From Volvariella volvacea V23 (Eukaryota; Basidiomycota; Agaricomycetes; Agaricales; Pluteaceae): 64,000 nucleotides of DNA. Of this stretch, positions 1-11,600 are shown in pieces. How positions within the stretch are numbered: the stretch's first letter is position 1; the number at the start of each line of letters is the position of its first letter. The stretch lies in contig KB722758.1 of the NCBI GenBank assembly GCA_000349905.1, forward strand, positions 161,892-225,891, given 5' to 3'. The notes beneath the pieces were generated by a model. That model was not told the DNA's origin. It saw only the letters and a program-made list of their open reading frames with translations, and did not search any database. The position numbers were made by a program, and so were the translations under genes.

Positions 1-1
1 C

Positions 2-1288
2 CTCCCCGTACTTCAATGCCTACCCCCCGATAAGAGGAAAATTCTATCCCTGTTCTTCTCTGAATTTCCCTTGTCAATGAACCAGCCGCCTACCGGACCT
101 GAAGCACAACCCCCGGCGACGCCATCGATAGTACGCAGAGAAGCCTTTGACTTCCAAAACGCATACTTTACACTCCTCCAATTGGCAGCGCCGACACTTC
201 GTATCCTCCACGAATATCGTCGTGCCAGTGGCACTATTGATATAAGCCCTGGCATGTCGATCAACTGGAGCACAAGAAGCACTCTCCAATTCCCAGTGCT
301 TAAGGAATACGCTGTTGCACATCTTGAGAGATTTGAGCTCCCAAGCAGAGATCCAGCGCGATACTTTACTTTTAACTGTTCTACAATTCAAGAGGACTAC
401 GACAGTGCTAGTGATAACGACTCGGAGGCCGAATTGATGGTCGTCCCCACACGTCGCGCTGACTCGCTTCCACCTAATACTGAAATACAGCGGCGATTTG
501 ACCTCCTGTTTCACTCGTTGCGTATGCATCCTGGTTACTCATCTACACCACAACTCAGCACTAGCCTGCAACCGTTTCTGCATTCAAATAATTACAGCAT
601 CGAGTTCAGCTCTATGTCGAACAACGGGATGGATATTCCGAACGATATAGATAACCTTCTAGACACGACAGAGGAAAGCGCAGCACATGATTTGGATGAC
701 ATTTCCGTTTTTAGAACACAGGATTATCTAGACCCAGAGTTGGAGCTCAAGCTATGGAAGGAGACCAGCTGTTTCCCGTCTTTGGAGTGCCTTCACATTA
801 CCCAAGCCACCTTTGATGAGGGCCTGGTAACTACCATCCCAAAGTCGGTTAAGCATCTTAGAGTTGAGATGCCATCCCTTGAATTGAATCATTTCATATG
901 CACAATCGAAGAGGGGATAAAGGAAGCTGAACTCTCGACAATTCCTTCGTGGCACATGGAACCAGTGGATTCGACCCCAGCTGGATCATCACACCCTCAC
1001 TTCCCTACGTTCTTGTCACCCTGGAATCTGGGACGGACTGTCTACATCAGCCATCCAAACTCTCAAGATAGTAGCTACAACTCTCACCTCAAGTTCTTGA
1101 TGAAGAGAACTTCGGGTGTTACCTGGGTGAGAATATTGGGGCTAGAGTTTGAGGCACAGGAAACGGATGCTGAGAGTATGGAGTGGTGCATAGATAGGCC
1201 TGTGAAAGTCTGGCAGGAAGGTGTCAGGAAGGCGAGAGACGGGTGGCTGGATCGAATGAGTGGGAAGATTTGGTGGTCTGAAGATTAA
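2..1288 (+). CDS. F-box family protein, 3' part (cut by left window edge)
   Basis: The frame is open from base 2 to the TAA at 1286-1288, so the true start and the F-box lie left of the window; the ATG at 77 is internal. About 428 residues remain. They match the gene at 51756-53219 block by block: FFSEFPLS at the left edge, EAFDFQ, LLQLAAPTL, ILHEYRR, FPVLKEY, SCFPSLECLHITQ, YISHPN, and a closing W-x2-R-M-x-G-x2-W-W-S-E-D. A Ser/Asp/Glu-rich stretch (DSASDNDSEAE) interrupts the middle, as it does in the paralogue. There is no intron. The single-exon layout and the C-terminal Trp motif mark it as the same subfamily as the next gene. Family membership is well supported; the target and role are unknown. 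Confidence 0.75.
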   Translation, partial: LPVLQCLPPDKRKILSLFFSEFPLSMNQPPTGPEAQPPATPSIVRREAFDFQNAYFTLLQLAAPTLRILHEYRRASGTIDISPGMSINWSTRSTLQFPVLKEYAVAHLERFELPSRDPARYFTFNCSTIQEDYDSASDNDSEAELMVVPTRRADSLPPNTEIQRRFDLLFHSLRMHPGYSSTPQLSTSLQPFLHSNNYSIEFSSMSNNGMDIPNDIDNLLDTTEESAAHDLDDISVFRTQDYLDPELELKLWKETSCFPSLECLHITQATFDEGLVTTIPKSVKHLRVEMPSLELNHFICTIEEGIKEAELSTIPSWHMEPVDSTPAGSSHPHFPTFLSPWNLGRTVYISHPNSQDSSYNSHLKFLMKRTSGVTWVRILGLEFEAQETDAESMEWCIDRPVKVWQEGVRKARDGWLDRMSGKIWWSED

Positions 1289-2363
1289 CCACCACCATTG
1301 TGAAGACTTCAAACGCTACCTATCGTGATACTCTGGTTGAATGTGTGGTTTTCACAGGGGCATCTTTATATATGGTAAATACCCTACATAGCTACTCGAG
1401 CAAGACTACAGACAATTGATTGTTTAATCATTGATTAAATGCAAATATATAGATATTTTAATAAGCCAATCAATTAGCATTCAATTCGCCTGAAATTGTG
1501 GTCTTGACATACAATCCTGTGAAGGCGTGCCCGAGGCGTTTGAGCTTTAATCGAGATTCAAGATGGGGAAAACAGCCTAAACTCAAGTCGACTCTTGAAG
1601 GCACTGGAGTTCTACATACAACAGGGAAATATGAAGTCTCTTTATGTGGCAGGTGGGAAGTCAAAATGGCTTAGGTTGGTGAGATGCGCTTGAGGAGTCG
1701 CTTTAAGTTTTCATCTAGTCCGCCTCAGTCATATGTCCTATTGCTGCCAAATACAGTACAGGACGAGGCGGCCTTGGTGCCGGCTTAGAAGAGGAGAGTC
1801 GGGGGTTTTGGTGGGTAGCGGCGCGGCCCGAGGGCCGGAACCGCTGCATGCCCCACACCAGCTAGTCTGTGGCGGGCAGTGTACATGCGTAACTGCATCT
1901 CCTCGAGTCTGATGTTTCACTGTTTCTCCCCAAACCACTTTCCCTGGATCCTTCGCTGGGTGCGGAGTCAAGCCATTGGCAGTCGTTGCTTCCCGTTAGC
2001 ACCACCAAAGAAAAAACAAGGAAAAGAGAAAATTGCGACAAAGCAAGAGTGGCACTGACGAAAAATCGTTTTTCCTTAGGATATATTGAAGGATGCGTGT
2101 AAAATCATTGGCCAGCGCTACTAGCTCACAGTCCTCAAGATACAATCGCGTTAAAACAATTACACCCTTGTTATATCGCTAGGCATTGTTATTGGCGCCT
2201 CTTGAGATGCATTTTTCTTCTCTCAAAGGATCAAAGCGCTAGAATGGCAATTCCAACAAAGGCCCTAAGCACAGCTAGTGCCCGAGGGCACTACCGAGAT
2301 CGGGGAGCGTACCAATGTGGCAGTCGATGTATGCCGCATTGATGAGAGGCGACTAACCCTAGG
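1289..2363. other. Intergenic region, no gene recognised
   Basis: AT-rich sequence follows the first F-box gene, then a GC-richer stretch around 1780-1960. Only short frames without family motifs occur. It should hold the terminator of the upstream gene and the promoter of the next F-box gene. Confidence 0.5.
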
Positions 2364-2371
2364 TATATAAA
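2364..2371 (+). promoter_or_regulatory. Candidate TATA box of the F-box gene at 2464
   Basis: TATATAAA lies about 93 bp before the ATG at 2464, followed by a CT-rich leader (2398-2460). This is the usual spacing for a TATA box with a short 5' leader. Seen in the sequence; the function is inferred. Confidence 0.5.
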
Positions 2372-2463
2372 TTTGATGTGGCATATCGTGGCTTTCACCT
2401 TCTCTATCCATCTCAATCACACACCTACGCTATTGCGACACCAATACTTCCTCCATCCTAGAG

Positions 2464-3867
2464 ATGCCTATGGTCCTTGATCCTTCACCTGCAGCTGCTA
2501 CACATCTTGCTGCTAAGGGAACGACCCCGACTTCCGGTCTCCCTGATACCAATACCACTCAAGCTGGCGCACTCCCATGTGTTTACGACTTCCCACCAGA
2601 ACTGTGGCTTGAAATATTCTCATTCGCATGCACAGACGGAGGATGCACAGGCTGCTCGCTCTCCCTTGTTTCCCGTACATTCAACAAACTCTCTTCACCC
2701 TACCGGTATCAGTCTCTGGCAATATGTGGACTCGAGCAGCTCGTGTCTCTGCTTAAAGTGTTGAAGGTGAAGGCTCAACAAGGTATTGGTGGGCTTAATG
2801 TTAAGTATTTGTTCTTCTCTGCCTACCCAATGGAGCCCACATATTATACGAACCTCTGGAGCCTCACTCCTCGCCGGACCCACGGACAAGCGTCTTATTA
2901 CATCAAATGCCTCAACGTCATTCACGACCCTCTCGAATACCACCAACATATCCACCACTCGTACTTTACGCTCCTCACCCTCCTCTCACCCACCCTCGAG
3001 ATCCTCCATGAATACCGTCCCACAAAGGGAGTTACCTGGTCGACCGCATTCTTCTCCTCGTCGGCATCGTCCACTGCTCGTGTCACAAAGGATCTTGTAT
3101 TCTGGCGCGCAAGCATGTCAGTCAAGATGATAAAGCTGAGAGAGTACTCGGTGGGCGATGTGTGGCTTTTTGGTCATCCGGGGGAGAGGGGGAAGGTAGA
3201 CTTTGATGTAGACTACGACGGGAGCTTTCATGATTATGACGACCAAGACGAGAGTCAGTTCCATTCATTTGAGGTCAATCACAGCTCAGATTTGGGTTTG
3301 AAGGTCAACATATATCCGCCACTTGATCCAACGCAATCACACCTTGAAGCATGCTTCCCTGCGTTGGAGCGTCTTCACCTCACAGACATTGGTTTTGATT
3401 CGAGATTGCTGGAGCAGCTACCAGGGTCTGTGAGGCACATAAGGTTTTTCGAGGACGGTAGGCAGGAGGATGCGGACGGCTTGGGATTTCGCGCTTCTCA
3501 GGCTCAGGCTATTGCCACCACTATCCCTCCACCGCCTCAACCTGCAGCGAGAACGTTCTACATTAGCCACCCAAACCCTACCTCAGATTCCCTGCTCTGC
3601 ACCAACGCTAGGTCTACCTCTCCATCCAGTGCTGTTATCGATCCCGAGACCACATCCCTCTCAGGCCGATTTCCACATGCAGAAATTAGACACCTTGGAC
3701 CTGAATTCCCTGTTGATGATCCCATCCGCCTCGACCTCGAACACATCTCAAGTTTAAAATCCTACTCTGAAAGGACGATGGAGAAGTGGATAGCGGGCGT
3801 GAAAAGAGCTAAGGATGCGTGGGTGAGGAGGATGAATGGGGAGGTTTGGTGGTCTGAGGCTGCGTAG
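2464..3867 (+). CDS. F-box protein, Trp-tailed subfamily
   Basis: Single exon, 467 residues. An F-box-like block lies near residues 40-75: FPPELWLEIFSFAC, a Gly/Cys-rich turn, then SLVSRTFNKLSSPYRYQS. F-box proteins normally bind Skp1 in SCF ubiquitin ligases and choose substrates through the C-terminal region. Here that region has no recognised LRR or WD repeats but carries the subfamily blocks HHSYFTLL, SPTLEILHEYRPTKG, LREYSV, ACFPALERLHLTD, YISHPN and the end motif W-x2-R-M-N-G-x2-W-W-S-E. An acidic stretch is near residue 245. The ATG is the first in frame, behind a TATA-like box and CT-rich leader. Parts of this gene recur as broken copies at 27440-27690 and 29620-30393. The substrate is unknown. 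Confidence 0.75.
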   Translation: MPMVLDPSPAAATHLAAKGTTPTSGLPDTNTTQAGALPCVYDFPPELWLEIFSFACTDGGCTGCSLSLVSRTFNKLSSPYRYQSLAICGLEQLVSLLKVLKVKAQQGIGGLNVKYLFFSAYPMEPTYYTNLWSLTPRRTHGQASYYIKCLNVIHDPLEYHQHIHHSYFTLLTLLSPTLEILHEYRPTKGVTWSTAFFSSSASSTARVTKDLVFWRASMSVKMIKLREYSVGDVWLFGHPGERGKVDFDVDYDGSFHDYDDQDESQFHSFEVNHSSDLGLKVNIYPPLDPTQSHLEACFPALERLHLTDIGFDSRLLEQLPGSVRHIRFFEDGRQEDADGLGFRASQAQAIATTIPPPPQPAARTFYISHPNPTSDSLLCTNARSTSPSSAVIDPETTSLSGRFPHAEIRHLGPEFPVDDPIRLDLEHISSLKSYSERTMEKWIAGVKRAKDAWVRRMNGEVWWSEAA

Positions 3868-4134
3868 TGTTGCTTGAATGCGCATGCAAGCACGTATCGC
3901 TCCATATAATTTGCTTCTCCTAGACATATAGGTCCCCAACAAGCCGATAAGTATATAACTAATAGTCTCTTTGTGGTACTAGAGATATTTTGCATTGCTT
4001 GCAATATTATACAAACAATTTCTTGTCCTCGAGAAATTCTTGATTCGATAGCAGGAAATTTAAAAATGGAGGATAGTTCACGCCACGAGAAACGAGTAGT
4101 GCATTTAGGATGTCTCATTGGCTACTGACTATGT

Positions 4135-5051
4135 AGGTTGTCATCAGTTGTCCATGCAAACTGCTCACCCAGCCGAACAAAAGAAGCATGCAATTTTTCA
4201 GCCCATTCAAAGCTGCAAGAGACATCTTCACGAGGAAAGTCGTCAAGTGGAATTTTTGAAGCTAGAGATGTCTCGTAGCTGCATTTGCATCAGGAATTGC
4301 TTTGCAGACCTCCGGCTTCACCCCGTGAATCACGACCTGATGGTGATTAATATTCCGGGTGGATTGACCACTCCTCGTGCATGGTGCGGCATAATCCAGG
4401 GAGCAAACCGCAGGTGTTGAGTCATGACCGAACTCATGCAGTAGGGACAGCACTGGTCAATTAGGTAGATTGACTATGTCGGGGCGTATGGGAGCGAACT
4501 CCGACTTTGCACTGTTCCTGAACTGCCCTTCGCCAAGCAATTCTCTCGCGATATCTCAGTCGTGGTGGGGTCGCAAAAAGAATAGGTGCAATACAATCGA
4601 TAGACTGTTGGTTCGTGTGGCATTCTAATGCTGCTCCTCGCGCAAGGAAATGTCGTAGATGCTCCACTTCAATTACATCGTAATCGCCTGCTGATGCAAA
4701 GTGCGTAAAGTGAATCCAAGCGTTGGAAAAGGCTTCCTGAAGTGTTGCGCCATCCGCATACCCAACAGGCTTCATCTCCTTGACTGTATCCCAATCACAC
4801 AGCAGGCATTCCAGAAATGTCGTCACTCTGACGGGTGGGCTATACCATGGGAATATGTTGTCGCGATAATCCTTCCTCACAACAAAATCAGGTGCGATGA
4901 TCCATAATAGACGCCCAACAAGTTCCACTCGTCCATCACGAGCAAGATAATCATTCTCACTTGCCCTTGAAAGAATCTCTGGTGCTACGATTCCACGATC
5001 ACCTTCATTGAGTTTCCGTGCAGCAGCTTCGGCCAAAATAGGTTCAGATGG
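4135..5051 (-). pseudogene. Truncated inverted copy of the CRN-type NTPase gene (3' third only)
   Basis: On the minus strand this stretch closely matches most of the last exon of the gene at 30432-33373 (about 32450-33375 there), including shared runs such as FPWYSPPVRVTTFLECLLCD and HFTHFASAGDYDV. Homology stops near 5051, so the Walker A and B exons are absent. Relative to the intact copy one base is missing at the GNPTTTE site (about 4573) and four bases near 4530, so the frame breaks; the end is also changed. The longest surviving frame is 4461-5036. I read it as a dead duplicate moved by segmental duplication with inversion. The pairing is clear; the mechanism is inferred. Confidence 0.85.
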
Positions 5052-5599
5052 TCCCTACTCAGTCACGTCACAGTAATGTACCTTGGTTTTTGTCATGTAG
5101 CTCCTAGATTACCGACCAGTGCGTGGTCCTATTCGTCTGAGTGACCACGCCGGCCACAGTGATTCCCGCATAGTGAGCAAGATTATATCAGTACAATTGG
5201 CCATTCAAAAACTCCCAAAATACTGTTCAAGACACGCCAAGCGGAAGCTAACCCATTGAAATCCTTTCGTGCCACCACACACACGCGTGGGACCAGTCAA
5301 CTGCTTCATTTAGGGTATCAGTTTCAGTCTTGCATGATATTACACTGGTACAGCTAAACGACGACCTGAATAGATATAGACGAACAGTCACTCAATAAGT
5401 AATGTGGATGACCCGTAACGGGAGAGAAAACGACGTCCAATCGTCCGTTGGCTGTGTTGTTCTTGCATAGCGAGAATGCATCCTGTTTTCCGTCGAATGC
5501 GAGCAAGGAGGGCGAGGAGGGATCGGGTGGGACTACCGATGGATCAGCCTACACAGGCCACGAAAGGGAACGGGTGAATATCAGCATGAGGGCGGAATG
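5052..5599. other. Intergenic region, no gene recognised
   Basis: No supported frame. The plus-strand frame beginning at 5448 is the antisense of the last exon of the WSC-domain gene. Confidence 0.5.
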
Positions 5600-7175
5600 T
5601 CAAGGAAATGAACCGCGACATGCCATTGTACAGAAGGATTGTGAACCCGGGAAGGGCGGAGAGGAAGCCACGAATGTGAGGGATTCGCCGTCGCGAGTCG
5701 CGATATTCGTCATCGAAAGAACGGGGTCGACAATTGATTTTGGGGAGACGACAGAGTTGAACATTGAAAATGTCGGCCATTCAGAGCAACAGTTCGGACA
5801 AGCCTGTGTCGAATAATTCATGAAGAGATATATGAGCAACGGAAGGGGTTATACTCACCGAAAGCAACGTCCAAGTCAAACTCCTAACTAACTCCACAAC
5901 TATAACCTTCAGCGTAACGCTCGCTGGTCCATCGCTCGGTGGATTCTTGTAAACCGCTCTCAGAGTGAAATTACCCACAGCTGTACTCGCACATTCTGGT
6001 GTTGTTGGGCCTTCACCGTCGCCCATGGGAGAGAACTTGTAGAGGGCAAGTCGATCGAGATTACCGCAGTATACTCCGTGATCTGCATCGCAGACCATGC
6101 GGCAATCTGCGTCGGAGACTCTTTGGGTTGCTGTACCTTGAGTATTGTCGCACCCTTGCAGTGGATAGGGTATGAGGTGGTAAAAATGGAAAAGTAAAAT
6201 AAGGTACATACAGCATTCGCGTCCAGTTTCTACACCCGCGAGTGTGTAATTGCCCAAAGAGCGACACGCGGCGACACATGATTGAGGAGTTACGCCTCCA
6301 GGAATGTTCACTGGAACGATCAACGTTCGTTGTTCGGTGCTGTCACTACAACGGTGCAGGAAGCAGTACTCGTGAGATACAACCCAGTTCACGAGTAAAG
6401 TCGACGACTCACGTAAAACACCCTTGGTAACTCCATTGCCCACCCGTACTGGGCTGAATGCTCTGCACGAGTACTGGTAGTGGGTCTCCACTGTAGAATA
6501 CGTTCAGACGATTGGGTCCACCGCAGACTTGTGTTGGATCGCCGCTACAGCCAAAGTTGCAGTTATCTAGAGGCGCGGATACGCTTGGGAACTGAATGGT
6601 AGAATCGCAGTCTAAAAGTGGTGAGATTGAGGTGTTCGTGGATCATTGGCAGTAGGAGAAAACGTACAGCACTCCTACAACAGTTGTGACAGAACCATGG
6701 TGAGTTTTAGCAGCCCCAAGATGACAAGGAAACCACTAACCCCTGACAAGTGTGAACATCATTCCCGGCGCAATACCAAAAAAACTCTCAACCCTTGATG
6801 CGTTCAATAAGAAAAAATTATGCTTACGTGCAAACTCTACACCAGCGTAGATGTAACCCGCATCACCACAAAACCCAATGCATGACTCAATTGTCATGTT
6901 GTCCCCCGTAAACGACTGGGCAGCTAACGTTCGTGATGTGGAGATATCACTGCACGCAAAGTAGCGAGATCATAAGTGTTAGGTCGCCCTGGTATCGTCG
7001 CCCCCTCGAGATAGAAAAATGGCTTATCATGAAGGGGATGAGATACTGACGTGAAGCATCCCACGGAGGTCCAGTTTCCCGGTAGGGTTGTTGGTAGGGA
7101 TTGAGCCTGAGCCCGGCTCGCGAGGAGAAAAGTAAGCAAGGGAGTGTAAATAAAGGAATGTAGCAAATGCATCAT
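5600..7175 (-). CDS. Secreted protein with two WSC domains
   Basis: The ATG at 7175 opens a hydrophobic signal peptide ending near ASRAQA. WSC domain 1 starts at GCFT (exon 1, 7051-7175), continues in exon 2 with MTIESCIGFCGDAGYIYAG, and resumes with CNFGCSGDPTQVCGGPNRLNV around 6520-6620. WSC domain 2 starts with CFTDSTEQRTL near 6340-6420 and continues through VTPQSCVAACRSLGNYTLAG and ADCRMVCDADHGVYCGNLDRL. WSC domains are Cys-rich extracellular modules thought to bind carbohydrate. After domain 2 comes a roughly 120-residue tail of unknown type; an intron with donor GTGAGT near 5857 leads to the last exon, stop at 5600-5602. Introns near 6840-6620 cannot be joined cleanly: the small GAGTGCT exon needs a phase one base different from the exon before it. 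No transmembrane anchor is visible, so secretion is likely. Confidence 0.75.
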
Positions 7176-7707
7176 CTAGACGTAGATGAAGACGACGGGG
7201 TATTGGCCAGCGTGGGTAAGAACGAGTGGATGGCACTTTTCGGTTTGCCTTGCTTCGCTGTCGTACCAGGCCTTTTATAAGGTCGGTTAGGAAGCACTGT
7301 TTCTTCCGAGTAAGCGGGACGACAGTTCATGACAGGTATCTCTGAAGTTGTTGTTCTGACGGATGCTGCATGGCGCACAGGCCCAGAAATACTGGTTCAT
7401 GGGAGCGAAGAGCTTAGAGGACGAATGTCTGTAGAGTTGGAGTATTTATACAGCGCTGGGAGCGGACTTCTTGGTTGATCTGATTTCTCATGTCAATCAT
7501 ATATAGTATAAGCGAGGGTCGAAGCTGAGTGAGACGTCCATTGACTTGCGGAGTCCTGGCGGCGTTACCTTTGAATGCAGTACGGAGAGGTTCGTAGGCC
7601 GGTATTATATCGAAAACAGCAATCTGGTTTTGTGAGGGCAAAATTAGTCCGAATGCTACGGGTGTCCCTCGGATGAGGCAATTAATTGTTGAGTCAATGA
7701 AGCATAG

Positions 7708-8143
7708 TCATATTAGGACAGAATGGCGGTCTTTAGGTCGCCAGGGTTTCTTGACCAACTGAACACCCAATGTGGTGCAACGTGGTGCCAAGAGTCCAGA
7801 CACCGAGATTGATTCAGCATAAAGCTACAGCCAAGTTGCGTAGGTTCTTCGGCACAGTCAATTGAATTGAATCTTAGCGAGAAGTAAATACTCACCCCGA
7901 GCACAATGACAGCCCCGTAATCGAGGCATTTCTTTCCATCAGGGTTCTCGATGGAGGACGCTGGCCATTGACCTTGGTGGTGGATCTGCTGATGTAAGAT
8001 ATTGGTAGCAAGGAGGACAACGCGAGCGCCATGACAACCTCGTCAACCATGCATCCATAACTGGCCGGTTCCTCAAAGGGACCCCATGGCTCCACCACCA
8101 TGCGGCGGAATGTGTGCTTACGCCGACCCATGTCTGCGCCCAT
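7708..8143 (-). CDS. Possible small hypothetical gene, two exons
   Basis: A frame open from about 8300 on the minus strand runs to a good donor (GTGAGTATTT, about 7894). After an acceptor near 7826 a second open segment of about 38 codons ends at TGA 7708-7710. The first in-frame ATG is at 8143. No domain or signal peptide is recognised. It lies between the divergent WSC and LPMO genes, where promoters are expected, so it may be a relic or chance. Confidence 0.25.
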
Positions 8144-8627
8144 AAAAACTTCCGTTTCAACTCGGTCAAGACGCCCATTGTCGTCGCTCAACTCGCTGGA
8201 CGATGGCGCGTCTTTGTCCGTGAACTGACTTGGTGACGCCCATGCTTCTTGCTTCGCCAGGGGATTCGTATCGCAATCTCGTTGCCGAAGCGATGATTAT
8301 TGAGGGTGAGGTAAGGCTTTAATAAAAATTCCCTCGTTTAATAACCTCGGCCCTGATCGGGACCCAGGGAGGGGTGGAGTCCGTCCATGATGCATGTGCC
8401 GTTTGGCTCATAATAAGAGGCACCCAATCAAGCTTTTTTCTCTTCCCTACCCTACACTCTACGAACATCCCCCCCACCCACCACACTCGCCGGCTTGCGC
8501 GAGCCCCTACACTCTCTTTTCCCCGTCTCTCTTTCTCTCATTATTGTCTCATCTGAACATACCCAATACGGCTCAATTTTACATATATCGCTCATTCAAG
8601 GATTAGGAAAAGTTGACGATATTAAGG

Positions 8628-11600
8628 ATGCGGCAAATTTCTACCCTTCTTGCGGGGGCTTCCTTATTGGGAGTCGTCCGCGCCCACGTCGGTGCATGGC
8701 ACCCAGGAATGTACTGTCTCGATGTTCGTGGCTTATCTTGCCGAAGTGATAAGCCGGCGCTAATGGTCTTCCTCGGCAACAGGGCAGCTCAGGCACTGTT
8801 AATTTGAATGCGAACGAGGTCGTTAATCCCTTGTATCAGCTCCCATTCGAGGAGTGGTGGAGTGAGTGTTTTCGACGCCTATCCAGGGATACCCAGTACT
8901 GATCTGTCTTGACAGTGCATCACGTCGACCGAGTGCGTAAAATTTCATGATTTGGAGGGATGTTAAGGTCTTTATGACACTTTACTTATGCAGTGTGACG
9001 AGTTCCCCCCCGCTCCTGGCGTTTTCCTCGATCTGTAAGTTCCCACTGCGTCGCTGCGCAATCGTCATCCTTATTCGGTTTCAGCCCCGCTGGTGGATCT
9101 TTCACTGTCGAACTCGCAACCAACCGAGGAAAGACCTCCCTTTCTTTCGATGGACGATACACCTCCGACTGGTTGGATGGTGAAAACTACCCTGAGAACA
9201 TGGTACGTCCGCCCACATCCTCCCCTTCATCTTTAGTTTGCTGATCCCTGCCTGCTTGCGGTGTTAGAACAACCCCAACTGTATCACTCAGCCCAACAGT
9301 ACGTTGGACCGGGCGCCTTGCGCCGTATGCCGCTGATTGACGTGTCACTCCTCTCTCCTTTCCAGTGCATACCCAAAACCAGTCTATGGCCGCTGGAACC
9401 GCGTTCGCCATCTCCTACCAGGCAAGAGACCCTTATCTTGTATCAATGAGAAAAATGACTCATCATTCCCCCATGTCAACAGTCTGACATCAAGAAGGTC
9501 ACGCCTGATAACCTCGTCGTTTTCTCCGTTCACTACAAGTAAGTTCCTACTCCTCTTGTCATCATCTCTCTAATAATCACGGTGTCAAGCACCCCCTGGA
9601 AGCGCGTCACTACTTACGATGTTCCTGCTGCAATGCCTGCTTGCCCTGAAGAGGGTTGTATCTGCGCTGTAAGTACCACAACTTTACGTGATTTTGATCC
9701 GTACTCACGATGTCATCCAGTGGGGCTGGGTAAGATTTACACTCACCACGATCCCACATCGATGCTCACCGATTCTGCCTTCTGCGCCCTTCGATACAGG
9801 TTCCCAACGGGTAAGTTCTCGTCGCAATAGCAACAAACGCCCCAAACCTGACGTCACTCCTAGATGTGGAATTCCAAACATGTACATGCAACCTTTCCGC
9901 TGCCGAGTTCTGAATCCCACCTCTTCGACTCCTCTCGCTACACCTCAGCCACCCGTCTGGTGTGAAGATGACCCATCTCGCTGCGTTCAGGGCGCCAAGC
10001 AGATGATTTACTGGAACCAGCTCACCGGAAACAACATCGAAGTTCGCGGCTACGATCTATCTGGCTCTCCCCGTTCCCCCGCCTACAACGCCAAGCTCGG
10101 CTTTGCAGATGGTGCGTCGCTCGTTCATTCAGCTTTGCTTACTTTACACGTGTGAATAATAATTGTTGCTTCTCGATGACAGGCGCTCAAAATGACATCT
10201 TCGCTGGTCCTCCTGCCCCCATCAACAACCCCTCTGCTCCCGAAACACAGCCCGAGGAGCCCCAACCCACCGTTCTCCCCACCTCTGAAGTTCCTACCTC
10301 GTCCGCTCCCGTGACCACTCCCACTTCTGCCCCTAACGCACCTGACCAAGAAAACGGTAGCGACTGCGCATACCCACCAGTCGAAGAAGAGGAAGGTGAT
10401 GCGGAAGATGAGGAGGACGGCGATTACGAAGACGGTGAAGAAGACGGCCAGCTTCCCGATGACGAAGAGGAGCAAGGCGAAGGACAGCAACCCCAGCCTC
10501 AACAGCCCGAGCAGCCTGAACAACCCGAGCAACCCGAGCAACCCCAACAACCCGGTCAAGGAGAAGGTTCCGAGGAAGACGAGGGTGAGGACGACGAGGA
10601 CGGTGAGGAGGAGGAAGACGACGAAGAACCCTACAACCCCGAGCTGCCTGATTGCGAGTCCGGAGACGGTGATGGTAGCGCCGAGTTGCCTTCCAGCGGT
10701 AATGGCAACAACAACAACGGCGGTAGCGGCAATGGTAATGGTAATGGCAGCGGTAACGGCTCTGGTTCCCACCCTGGCTCTGGCTCTGGCTCTGGAAATT
10801 CTGGTTCTGGCTCTACTCCTGGTAGCGGCCACCAAGAGGGAAACAACAACAACAGCAACCAACCCGAGGTTCCTCAAACTCCTTCATACCCTCAACCTCC
10901 CGCCAACGGCAACCAGAATAACCACAACAACGGCGGCAGCCACAACAACGGTGGTAACCACAACTCTGGCTCTGGCTCTGGTTCCGGTTCCGGCTCTGGC
11001 TCTGGTGACAACGATGAGTGCGATGATGGTGATTATGAGGATGATGAGGATTACGAAGATGACGATGAGGTTTCTGTCCCTCAATACCCATCTAACCCGT
11101 CCAACCCAACTAACCCATCCAACCCGTCTAACCCGTCCAATCCATCCAACCCCTCTAACCCATCGTACCCTCAACCACCCAACCAGAACGAGGGCAACAG
11201 CGGCTCCTCCGGCTCAGGTGACAACGACGACTGCTACGACGAAGAACCTGAGGATGACGAGGACGAGGATGACGCATCTGGCGAGCTTCCCGAGGACGGA
11301 GAGGAGGATGACGACGAGTACGACGAGGGACCAGTTGAGGATGATGAGGATGATGAGGCTCAGTTCCCCGGTGAAGGTGACGACTGCCAGGATGAGCAAC
11401 CCCCCGTAGATGGCGGTAACACCCAGAACCCACCTGCTCAAGGCGGCGATAACCACAACCCCGGACCCGTTGAAGGTGACAATGGTTCTGGCAACAACGG
11501 CGGAAACTCTGGTAATGGCAGCGGCAGCGGTGACTACGAGTATGATGACGATGAGGACCTCCCTTACTGCGACGAGCTCGATGATGAAGAGGACTCTGGC

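Noticed and set aside
5448..5816. 122-residue plus-strand frame
   Set aside because: Antisense of the last exon of the WSC gene, which splices in phase and carries the coding signal.
10125..10877. Long minus-strand frame rich in hydrophobic residues opposite the LPMO tail
   Set aside because: It is the complement of Asp/Glu/Ser/Gly repeat codons in the real plus-strand exon; the apparent membrane segments are an artefact of the repeats.
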